DNA of 5,216 nucleotides. Origin: Pseudomonadota bacterium. Lineage in GTDB: Bacteria > Pseudomonadota > Gammaproteobacteria > Burkholderiales > Ferrovaceae. A program made the position numbers and the translations under genes. Of this stretch, positions 1-5,216 are shown piece by piece (the first letter of the stretch is position 1; the number at the start of each line of letters is the position of its first letter). The notes beneath the pieces were generated by a model. The model was not told the DNA's origin. It searched no databases and saw nothing but the letters and a program-made list of their open reading frames with translations. The DNA lies in assembly GCA_021805725.1 (NCBI GenBank), contig JAJZEH010000005.1, positions 1 through 5,216 on the forward strand, given 5' to 3'.

Positions 1-166
1 GAGTGAATTGATGGCCTTGCAGGGGGATCAGGGGGCGCGGGTCCTGTTGGAACGTTATGCAGGTGAAGTGCACTGGCTGGAGGTGGATGATCCGGGCATC
101 CTGCTGGACATTGACGTGCCGGCGGACTGGCAGCGCGGGGGCGGTCAGACTACCAGCGGGCCATGA
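1..166 (+). CDS. MocA/CoxI-type molybdenum cofactor nucleotidyltransferase, C-terminal fragment
   Basis: The last 54 codons and TGA stop of a gene entering from the left; the reading frame starts at position 2. Two blocks identify it: GDQGARVLL near the start of the fragment and DIDVPADW near its end. They match the C-terminal signatures of the MobA-like NTP-transferase fold as found in MocA and CoxI-related proteins (usually GDQGAR.LL and DIDTP.D). Family members transfer CMP (MocA) or a related nucleotide to molybdopterin in the cytoplasm, making the dinucleotide cofactor used by xanthine-oxidase-type molybdoenzymes. The catalytic N-terminal half (LAAGxSxRxG loop) is outside the window, so substrate and gene name cannot be fixed. 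The tail after the second block (about 12 residues, Gly/Gln/Thr rich) looks non-conserved. The last 17 bp overlap the end of the opposite-strand waaF. No other molybdenum gene is visible nearby. Confidence 0.8.
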   Translation, partial: SELMALQGDQGARVLLERYAGEVHWLEVDDPGILLDIDVPADWQRGGGQTTSGP

Positions 167-1145
167 CGCGCTCTGGTGTCAGGTCTTCCAGGCATTTCAG
201 GTGACCCAGGGGGCACTCACGTTTAAAGCAGGGGCTGCAAGGCAGGCCCAATCGCACCACCTGGGCCCGCCCTGACAGTGGTGGGGTGAATTCCGGGCTG
301 GATGATCCGAAGACTGCCACCATCGGACGGTCCAGGGCGGCTGCCACATGCATCAGCCCCGAATCATTGCTGATGACGCGCTGGGCTGCCGCCATAAGGT
401 CCACGGCCTGAGCCAGATCGGTGGCGCCGCACAAGTTATGCACCGGGCCCTGCGCCGCCTGGGCGATTTGTGCGGCAATGGATGCGTCCTTTTTTGAGCC
501 CAGCAACCAGACCTGAAACCCCTCTGCGATCAATTGTCTTGCTGCCACAACGAAGTGGCGCACGGGCCAGCGCTTTGCAGGCCCAAATTCCGCGCCAGGG
601 CAGAGCGCGGCTACTGGTTGGTCCAGCGTCAGGTGAAGGCGTTGCAGCGTTACGGCCTGTTGTTCCAGGTTGGGAATCAGGCGTGGAGCGGGAACGGGTC
701 GTTGTAAGGCGGTACCTGCGGGCAAAGCCATGGCAGCAAAGCGTTCCACCATCAAGGGCAGTGCCGTGCGGTCCAGCACCCTTGCATCGTTCAGCAGCAG
801 GTGGCGCAGTTCACCCACATAACCGGTACGCAGGGGAATGCCGGCAAACCAGGGAATCAGCGCAGATTTGAAGGAGTTTGGAAGCAGAATGGCCTGCTGG
901 TAGTCTGCCTGCCGCAACTGCTTGCCCAAGGCGCGACGGGAGAGTAATTGCAGTTGCCCGTGGCCGAAGGGGTTGTTGAGAATGCGCGATACTTCGGGCA
1001 TTCTCAACAGCACGCCGTGGGTCCACGGCGGAGCCAGCACATCGAGTTCACAGCCGGGGTCGCGCTTTTTGAGGGCAACGAAGAGCGGTTGGGATAAGAC
1101 GGCGTCTCCCACCCAGGAGGTGCCGATAATGAGGACTTTGCTCAA
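150..1145 (-). CDS. waaF: ADP-heptose:LPS heptosyltransferase II
   Basis: 331 residues, GT-B glycosyltransferase of family GT9. It adds the second L-glycero-D-manno-heptose from ADP-heptose to the first heptose of the LPS inner core, at the cytoplasmic face of the inner membrane. Visible signatures: N-terminal KVLIIGTSWVGDAV (residues 3-16, with the conserved Asp at 14), PNSFKSALIPWFAGIP (89-104), LLNDARVLD (117-125), LMVERF (131-136), CPGAEFGPAKRWP (182-194), NDSGLMHVAAAL (260-271) and SSPEFTPPLS (282-291). Length is close to the E. coli enzyme. The C-terminal part has four cysteines (303, 306, 311, 318) in PCFKRECPLGHLKC. The start is TTG at 1145, because it puts the conserved strand at residue 3 as in the family. 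The frame is open upstream and an ATG at 1202 would add 19 unconserved residues, so it is less likely. TTG overlaps the TGA of the upstream zinc-finger gene (TTGA), which suggests translational coupling. Last gene of the ilvE operon as seen here. Confidence 0.95.
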   Translation of the reverse strand: MSKVLIIGTSWVGDAVLSQPLFVALKKRDPGCELDVLAPPWTHGVLLRMPEVSRILNNPFGHGQLQLLSRRALGKQLRQADYQQAILLPNSFKSALIPWFAGIPLRTGYVGELRHLLLNDARVLDRTALPLMVERFAAMALPAGTALQRPVPAPRLIPNLEQQAVTLQRLHLTLDQPVAALCPGAEFGPAKRWPVRHFVVAARQLIAEGFQVWLLGSKKDASIAAQIAQAAQGPVHNLCGATDLAQAVDLMAAAQRVISNDSGLMHVAAALDRPMVAVFGSSSPEFTPPLSGRAQVVRLGLPCSPCFKRECPLGHLKCLEDLTPERVMARW

Positions 1146-1345
1146 TGAGCCGCGCTGCGGGCTCCTCCCGCCAGAGTGTAGCGGGTGCCGCAATAAGGGC
1201 ATTGCGCGGTTCCCGTGCGGGCTACATCCAGAAATACGCGCGGGTGGGTGTTCCACAGCTTGACTGAAGGCATGGGGCAGTGGAGCGGCAGATCCTGCTC
1301 CGTGACCTCAATGGTCTTTTGGTTCAATTCGGCAGCGTGCGACAT
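1142..1345 (-). CDS. CHCC-type zinc-finger domain protein (NDUFS6-like)
   Basis: A 67-residue protein of the zf-CHCC family. The core runs from LPLHCP through LWNTHPRVFLDV to CPYCGTRYTL. Probable zinc ligands are Cys23, His34, Cys49 and Cys52. The family is related to the zinc-binding part of the mitochondrial complex I subunit NDUFS6, but the bacterial role is not well established and no nuo gene is visible here. The ATG at 1345 is chosen because a GGAGG lies 5 nt upstream; an in-frame TTG at 1360 would add MSEVE but would consume that Shine-Dalgarno sequence. The gene starts 1 bp after the ilvE stop, with its ribosome site inside the last ilvE codons, and ends inside the waaF start codon. 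It is therefore almost certainly co-transcribed and perhaps coupled to both. About seven residues at each end look unconserved. Confidence 0.9.
   Translation of the reverse strand: MSHAAELNQKTIEVTEQDLPLHCPMPSVKLWNTHPRVFLDVARTGTAQCPYCGTRYTLAGGARSAAH
1147..1169 (-). promoter_or_regulatory. waaF ribosome site with possible spacer hairpin
   Basis: On the minus strand a strong GGGAGG (1169-1164) is followed, before the TTG at 1145, by the inverted repeat GAGCC / GGCTC (1164-1160 and 1151-1147) around an 8-nt loop. The linear distance from GGAGG to TTG is 18 nt, well beyond the usual 5-9. If the 5-bp stem forms, it loops out the excess and brings the GGGAG part next to the start codon. The arms are seen directly; the function is inference, and the stem is short. 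Confidence 0.35.
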
Positions 1346-1346
1346 T

Positions 1347-2273
1347 TCAACCTCCGACAACGGTTAACCAGTCCTGGTGCTTGGGGGAGCGACCTTTGAC
1401 GCAGTCAAAGTACATCGCCTGCAATTGTGCAGTGACAGGTCCGCGATGACCGGCGCCGATGGTGCGACGGTCCACTTCACGAATGGGCGTGACCTCTGCT
1501 GCAGTACCCGTAAAGAACGCCTCATCGGCACTATACAGTTCGTCGCGTGATATGCGACGTTCCAGCACGGTCAGGCCAGCTTCGGCTGCCAGTTGAAAAA
1601 TGCAGTCGCGGGTGATGCCCTCCAGCGCGCTGGAAAGGTCGGGGGTATAGAGGACGCCGCGCTTGACGATGAAAATGTTTTCGCCCGAGCCTTCTGCCAC
1701 AAAGCCATCCACATCCAGGAGCAAGGCCTCGTCGTAGCCATCGGCTGTCGCCTCGTTGTTGGCCAGGATCGAGTTCATGTAATTGCCGCTGGCTTTGGCC
1801 TTGCACATGGTGATGTTGGGGTGGTGCCGGGTATAGGACGAAGTCTTGACCCGGATGCCCTGTTCGAGGGCCGCCTCGCCCAGATAGGCGCCCCAGGGCC
1901 AGGCAGCCACGGCCACGTGGGTTTTGGCGCCTTTGGGAGACACGCCCATCTTTTCCGAACCAAAATACACCAGCGGCCGGATATAGCATTCCTCCAGGCC
2001 GTTGCCGGACACAGTGTCAATCTGGGCCTGCATCAAGGATTCCAGCCCATAGGGCATGGGCATCTGCAGGATATGCGCCGAGCGTAGCAGGCGCTCGGTA
2101 TGCTCGCGCAACCGGAATATGGCAGTGCCCTGGGCCGTTTTGTAGGCGCGAACGCCCTCGAACACGGCCAGTCCATAGTGCAGGGAATGGGTGAGTATAT
2201 GGGTATTGGCTTCACGCCAGTTGATGAGTTGGCCATCCTGCCATATCACACCATCGCGATCAGACATCGACAT
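1347..2273 (-). CDS. ilvE: Branched-chain amino acid aminotransferase
   Basis: 308 residues, PLP fold-type IV (class IV) aminotransferase. It carries out the last step of valine, leucine and isoleucine synthesis and the first step of their breakdown, exchanging the amino group with glutamate/2-oxoglutarate in the cytoplasm. Visible features: HSLHYGLAVFEGVRAY (29-44), RPLVYFGSEKMG (99-110), catalytic Lys160 in AKASGNY (159-165), FVAEGSGENIF (191-201) with Glu194, GITRD (219-223) and the cofactor-phosphate/substrate loop TGTAAEVTP (255-263). Length matches the E. coli enzyme of about 309 residues, and no key residue is missing. The ATG at 2273 is chosen because GGAG lies 8 nt upstream. A second ATG at 2267 is possible. 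The ATG at 2303 is unlikely because it falls inside the proposed -10 box and lacks a ribosome site. First gene of the leftward operon with the zinc-finger gene and waaF; it ends 1 bp before the zinc-finger start. Confidence 0.96.
   Translation of the reverse strand: MSMSDRDGVIWQDGQLINWREANTHILTHSLHYGLAVFEGVRAYKTAQGTAIFRLREHTERLLRSAHILQMPMPYGLESLMQAQIDTVSGNGLEECYIRPLVYFGSEKMGVSPKGAKTHVAVAAWPWGAYLGEAALEQGIRVKTSSYTRHHPNITMCKAKASGNYMNSILANNEATADGYDEALLLDVDGFVAEGSGENIFIVKRGVLYTPDLSSALEGITRDCIFQLAAEAGLTVLERRISRDELYSADEAFFTGTAAEVTPIREVDRRTIGAGHRGPVTAQLQAMYFDCVKGRSPKHQDWLTVVGG
1351..1355 (-). promoter_or_regulatory. Shine-Dalgarno site of the zinc-finger gene
   Basis: GGAGG on the minus strand, 5 nt before the ATG at 1345, lying within the last codons of ilvE. 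It decides the start: the alternative TTG at 1360 sits upstream of this site and has no comparable site of its own. Confidence 0.75.
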
Positions 2274-2281
2274 CTGCTGTG

Positions 2282-2285
2282 CTCC
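2282..2285 (-). promoter_or_regulatory. Shine-Dalgarno site of ilvE
   Basis: GGAG on the minus strand, within GGAACGGAG, 8 nt before the ATG at 2273. It supports that start over the ATG at 2303, which is preceded by a C-run, and over the ATG at 2267, which would be 14 nt away. Confidence 0.6.
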
Positions 2286-2301
2286 GTTCCGCAAAACCTC
2301 C

Positions 2302-2330
2302 ATTCTAGCGGATGTTGGGGGGGGCCACAA
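2302..2330 (-). promoter_or_regulatory. Candidate sigma-70 promoter of the ilvE operon
   Basis: On the minus strand TTGTGG (2330-2325; three of six to TTGACA) and TAGAAT (2307-2302; five of six to TATAAT) are separated by exactly 17 bp. The start of transcription would fall near 2295, giving a leader of roughly 22 nt that contains the ribosome site. Eight of the 17 spacer positions are an unbroken C-run. It is predicted from sequence only. The -35 is weak, and an activator could be involved, but none is visible. Confidence 0.5.
2317..2324. repeat. G8/C8 homopolymer in the ilvE promoter spacer
   Basis: Eight consecutive G on the plus strand, located between the proposed -35 and -10 boxes of the ilvE promoter. 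Such tracts can gain or lose bases by slippage, which here would change the promoter spacing from 17 bp. Eight is at the short end for this behaviour. Confidence 0.6.
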
Positions 2331-2385
2331 AACCGCCTGCAGCAAAGATTGTGGTGGCGGACATAATCAGTCATGGTAAAGAGGC

Positions 2386-2391
2386 TATAAT
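2386..2391 (+). promoter_or_regulatory. -10 box of the YhdP-type gene, very close to its start codon
   Basis: A perfect TATAAT ends 9 bp before the ATG at 2401. With the usual 6-8 bp from -10 to the start point, the mRNA would begin about 2-4 nt before the ATG, nearly leaderless. No good -35 is seen; the best at 16-bp spacing is TAATCA (2364-2369), three of six. The only Shine-Dalgarno-like bases, AAGG at 2395-2398, are 2 nt from ATG, which is too near to work well. Confidence 0.5.
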
Positions 2392-2400
2392 TTCAAGGTT

Positions 2401-5216
2401 ATGGTCAGCCACCGGGCAATTCTGCATCACTCTCGTCGCGCACTCCTTTGGGGGGGCGGTCTGTTCGCGCTCGCGCTGTTGCTGTTGTGGTTGGTGTTGC
2501 AGATCATCATCCTCAACGATGTGGGTCGCTACCGGCCCAGATCGGTGGCGGCTCTATCCAAGGCTACCGGCACCCGTGTTGAAATTGGCAACATGACCTC
2601 GGCTCACTTTGAGTGGCTGCCCACCGTCGTGCTTGACCACGTCACGATATTTGACCCCGAGGGAAAGCCAGGCCTGGAGCTGAACCGCGTGGAAGGGCGC
2701 ATCTCGATCCTGGGGTTTCTGCGCGGTCGTGTGGATTTGAGTACGCTGATCATCGATCAACCCTCGCTGACGCTCAGACGTGCCCAGGATGGCCAACTGT
2801 ATCTGTCGGGCATTCCCCTGCCTCGCCCTGACAGCGGTCCCAGCCAGTTTATGGAATGGCTGGCCAATCAGGGGGAGATCAGGATCACCAAGGGTACGAT
2901 TCGCTGGATTGATGATGCGCTCAAGGTGGTGCCACTGCTTCTGACCCAAGGCAACATCCGGATTCGCAATAGTGGGTCGCACCATCGGCTGGACATGACG
3001 TTTGTGCCGCCTGACCGCATTTCAGATCCCGTGACACTCAAAGGGGATTTTTATGGCGAAGACATGATGGATTTCCGGGATTGGCATGGTTCCGTCATCG
3101 CCCAATCGGCGAAAGTGGATTTAGGCGCCCTCAAACCATGGATTCCGCAGCTTTCTCAATTGGAGAGCGGGCGCGGCATGCTCAAACTCACGCTGTCAAT
3201 GACCAGCCCCAATCAATGGGGATTGCAGGCGGACGGCGACATCAGCGAGCTTGAAGCCCGTCTCAAGACCGGGCTCCCCGTTCTGCATTTTGACCATCTG
3301 CGCGGCGGCGTGTCATTCAAGGCGCTTGCCGGCGGTTTTGATTTCGCCACTGATCAACTGGTCGTGAGCGGAGCTGGCGGTCTCAAGACCGTTGTGCCAC
3401 TGGATATGCATTTGCTCTTCACCGAGACCGGCGGTTCGCTGCAGGTCAACCAGTTGGAATTGGCACAGTTGACGAGTCTTGCGGACGCCTTGCCGTTGTC
3501 TGCAGAGCAGCGTACGCGATGGCGTGAAGCGGGTTTCAAGGGGCGGGTCAGCCACCTGGACATGAATTGGAAGGGGTCCCAGACACAACCGACCGACTAC
3601 GCAGTGCACTCTGATTTCACCGACTTTCAGGCCAATGCGAGGGACATGCTACCAGCCATCCGTGGTTTTTCAGGGCATCTGGACGCCTCTGCCGACGGGG
3701 GGCAGCTCAAGGGCAAGGGAGCAGATACCGTGCTCAACTTCCCCAAAATCTTCGCCGTGCCGATTCCTGTGCGTACCTATAATCTCGACGCATCCTGGAC
3801 GCACCAGCAGGACCAAACCGAGATCCACTTTAATCGATTCGAGGTCGAGAACGCGGATCTTGCAGGGGGCATGACCGGGAAGCTCACTCTGGGCCCTGGA
3901 GGCCCTGGCGACAGTCACTTCAGCGGGGAATTGCAGCGCGCATTGCCCGCTGCGGTATGGCGCTACATGCCACTTGACGTCTCGGCCGATGCCCGCAACT
4001 GGCTTCAAGGAGCACTGACGGGAGGCACGGCGCGTCATGTCACCTTCGAGGTCAATGGTGATTTGCAGAAGTTTCCGTTTCCTGGCGATCATGGAGGCAA
4101 GTTCAGGGTTTCGGCGCAAATTGCCGATGCCGTGTTGCGTTACGATGCAGATTGGCCTGTCATCACCGGCATTCAGGCCAATCTCCTGATTCAGGGTGAG
4201 GCGATTTCGGTGACAGCTACCGACGGACTGATCATGGGGTCCAAAATCAAGACCGCCCATGCGCAGATTGCCGACTTGACCCAGGCCGACCCTCTGCTCA
4301 CGGTGACCGGCGAGGCCGAAGGCAGCGTGCACGACGGCTTGGGCTTCATTGCCGCAAGCCCCGTGTCAAAGTTCATTAATCACTTCACGGATGGCATCCA
4401 GGGTGAAGGTGCCGCTCGCTTGAATATTGAACTGCAAATTCCCCTTAATCATGTGAACGACACGAAGGTGAAAGGGGATTACCAGTTCCTTGATGCCATC
4501 ATGGACGATGGCGATGCGGGTATTCCTCCCATTACCCAGATCCAGGGACATCTGTTGTTTACAGAAACGCAGTTGAGCTCACAGGGCTTGACTGCAACCG
4601 TCATGGGAGGGCCCGCTGCATTCGAATTATCCACCTTGTCCTCGGGAACGACCCGCCTCGTCGCTCATGGCAACGCTGACATGTCCCATCTCATCAAGGT
4701 CTACCACCAGCAGATTCTCGCGGACGTATCAGGTAAAGAAGACTGGAGGGGTGAGTTCAATTTTTCACAGAAGTTTTCTGACATCCGGCTGGAATCCCAG
4801 GCTGCCTATCTGGGTGAGCCGGTTAACGTCCGGATTTCCACTCTTAAGGACGGTACGCTGGATGTGGCTCTCAAGGGCAAAACATCCCAGGCCAGCCTGA
4901 TGAAGCGCTATTCCGTTTCGATGCTCAAAGCGCTAGACAGCCCGGTGGACTGGAACGGGCATATCTATGTGCGTTCGGGTGGGCGCGATGAAGTTGTCAT
5001 CAATGGTGCTGCGCAGGTTTTTCAGGAACCGGCAAAGATCGTGGTGTCCGGCTCATCACGAGGCAAGCTGCTGGCCGATCTCTCTGGCAGGGTGTCGGTT
5101 GGGTCGTTGCATCGTCTGGGTTATATCAGTCTTGCCGACCATGCCAGTGGGGCAACGGATTGGCGTGCGCACTTCGAACAGGATGGGGCAAGGATGCGCA
5201 CCCTCGTTACCTCCAG
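2401..5216 (+). CDS. yhdP: YhdP/TIGR02099-family AsmA-like protein, C-terminus beyond window
   Basis: 938 codons without a stop, running off the right edge; E. coli YhdP has about 1270 residues, so some 300 may be missing. It starts with a short basic segment (HHSRR), then one membrane segment at about residues 15-38, then a long, mainly beta-strand-like periplasmic part. This fits an inner-membrane anchored protein of the AsmA/TamB/YhdP superfamily, whose E. coli members move phospholipids to the outer membrane. The DUF3971-type core is recognisable from RYMPLDVSADARNWLQGAL (521-539), FPFPGDHGGKF (558 onward) and DADWPVITGIQ (582-592). Internal repeats are visible (see the repeat entry and findings). 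ATG 2401 is chosen because an in-frame TAA lies at 2377, no other ATG lies between, and a start much further in would remove the membrane segment. A seven-G run (2450-2456) crosses codons 17-19. It is divergent from ilvE. The symbol is by homology only. Confidence 0.88.
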   Translation, partial: MVSHRAILHHSRRALLWGGGLFALALLLLWLVLQIIILNDVGRYRPRSVAALSKATGTRVEIGNMTSAHFEWLPTVVLDHVTIFDPEGKPGLELNRVEGRISILGFLRGRVDLSTLIIDQPSLTLRRAQDGQLYLSGIPLPRPDSGPSQFMEWLANQGEIRITKGTIRWIDDALKVVPLLLTQGNIRIRNSGSHHRLDMTFVPPDRISDPVTLKGDFYGEDMMDFRDWHGSVIAQSAKVDLGALKPWIPQLSQLESGRGMLKLTLSMTSPNQWGLQADGDISELEARLKTGLPVLHFDHLRGGVSFKALAGGFDFATDQLVVSGAGGLKTVVPLDMHLLFTETGGSLQVNQLELAQLTSLADALPLSAEQRTRWREAGFKGRVSHLDMNWKGSQTQPTDYAVHSDFTDFQANARDMLPAIRGFSGHLDASADGGQLKGKGADTVLNFPKIFAVPIPVRTYNLDASWTHQQDQTEIHFNRFEVENADLAGGMTGKLTLGPGGPGDSHFSGELQRALPAAVWRYMPLDVSADARNWLQGALTGGTARHVTFEVNGDLQKFPFPGDHGGKFRVSAQIADAVLRYDADWPVITGIQANLLIQGEAISVTATDGLIMGSKIKTAHAQIADLTQADPLLTVTGEAEGSVHDGLGFIAASPVSKFINHFTDGIQGEGAARLNIELQIPLNHVNDTKVKGDYQFLDAIMDDGDAGIPPITQIQGHLLFTETQLSSQGLTATVMGGPAAFELSTLSSGTTRLVAHGNADMSHLIKVYHQQILADVSGKEDWRGEFNFSQKFSDIRLESQAAYLGEPVNVRISTLKDGTLDVALKGKTSQASLMKRYSVSMLKALDSPVDWNGHIYVRSGGRDEVVINGAAQVFQEPAKIVVSGSSRGKLLADLSGRVSVGSLHRLGYISLADHASGATDWRAHFEQDGARMRTLVTS
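4669..5163 (+). repeat. Three about 70-residue protein repeats within the YhdP-like gene
   Basis: Residues 757-782, 826-851 and 896-921 each start with Gly, have Leu at position 8 and end with Asp-Trp at positions 25-26. All three blocks are exactly 26 residues long, and their starts are 69 and 70 residues apart. Examples are SQASLMKRY and SVGSLHRLG before SPVDW and GATDW. The repetition is at protein level, not obvious in the DNA. A more distant copy, Gly509 to Trp534, has the same 26-residue length. The likely meaning is one repeated structural unit of the lipid-carrying groove. Confidence 0.55.

Noticed and set aside
470..871. 133-codon open frame on the plus strand opposite waaF
   Set aside because: Arg/Pro/Ala-rich low-complexity translation opposite a well-conserved gene; no support.
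1146..1256. N-terminal extension of WaaF from an ATG at 1202 or a start at 1256
   Set aside because: Family proteins begin right at the KVLIIG strand. The extension is the zinc-finger gene read in another frame, and ATG 1202 has only a weak GGGAA upstream.
1593..2087. 164-codon open frame on the plus strand opposite ilvE
   Set aside because: ilvE is certain from its catalytic motifs, and this frame has no recognisable domain, so it is treated as a shadow.
2274..2345. IlvE extension starting at 2345 or 2303
   Set aside because: These codons cover the proposed promoter, are not family-like, and have no ribosome site; ATG 2273 has one.
2333..2360. CCGCC / GGCGG inverted repeat in the divergent intergenic region as an operator
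   Set aside because: The arms are only 5 bp with an 18-bp gap, expected by chance in G+C-rich DNA; no regulator is visible.
2374..2391. Five-codon leader peptide MVKRL before the YhdP-like gene
   Set aside because: It lies upstream of the likely transcription start and has no ribosome site; its stop is part of the TATAAT box.
2370..2405. Near-direct repeat GTCATGGT / GTTATGGT flanking the TATAAT box
   Set aside because: Eight bases with one mismatch, and the second copy includes the start codon; too weak to call a binding site.
3260..3391. 12-base direct repeat GTCTCAAGACCG, copies 120 bp apart
   Set aside because: Both copies encode Leu-Lys-Thr in frame inside the YhdP-like gene, with no further similarity around them; likely chance or weak strand repetition.
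3670..4332. 220-codon open frame on the minus strand inside the YhdP-like gene
   Set aside because: It lies opposite a recognisable protein frame, and its translation has no familiar motif; it is a shadow of G+C-rich codons.
1..5216. Mobile element, defence system, CRISPR or prophage content
   Set aside because: All coding space is taken by recognisable housekeeping or envelope genes; no terminal repeats, transposase, integrase or spaced repeats were seen on either strand.

Overview
The window looks like ordinary chromosome from a betaproteobacterium of the order Burkholderiales, possibly Alcaligenaceae. The evidence is the tight ilvE / small zinc-finger protein / waaF cluster diverging from a long YhdP-type AsmA-like gene, an arrangement I associate with that group from memory, together with moderately high G+C coding sequence. 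The genus cannot be resolved. The heptosyltransferase shows a Gram-negative cell with heptose-containing LPS core.

Layout, left to right. (1) Positions 1-166, plus strand: the last 54 codons of a MocA/CoxI-type nucleotidyltransferase. Its end overlaps the end of waaF by 17 bp, tail to tail. (2) Positions 2273 to 150, minus strand: a compact three-gene operon. ilvE (branched-chain aminotransferase) is followed after 1 bp by a 67-residue CHCC zinc-finger protein. That gene's stop codon overlaps the TTG start of waaF (LPS heptosyltransferase II). (3) Positions 2274-2400: a 127-bp divergent intergenic region. It holds a candidate ilvE promoter with eight G:C pairs in its spacer, and a perfect TATAAT box only 9 bp before the start of the rightward gene. 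(4) Positions 2401-5216, plus strand: the first 938 codons of a very large YhdP/TIGR02099-type protein that runs off the right edge.

Functionally the region mixes cell-envelope genes (LPS inner-core synthesis by WaaF; probable phospholipid transfer between the two membranes by the YhdP homologue) with amino-acid metabolism (IlvE). The MocA-like gene belongs to molybdenum-cofactor chemistry and seems to be an unrelated neighbour. There is no stretch over 300 bases without a gene, and I see no RNA genes, CRISPR arrays, insertion sequences, attachment sites or origins.

I did not find a convincing new system. The observations most worth a second look are the homopolymer in the ilvE promoter spacer, the almost leaderless layout of the YhdP gene, a possible hairpin between the Shine-Dalgarno sequence and the TTG start of waaF, and two kinds of internal repeat in the YhdP-like protein.
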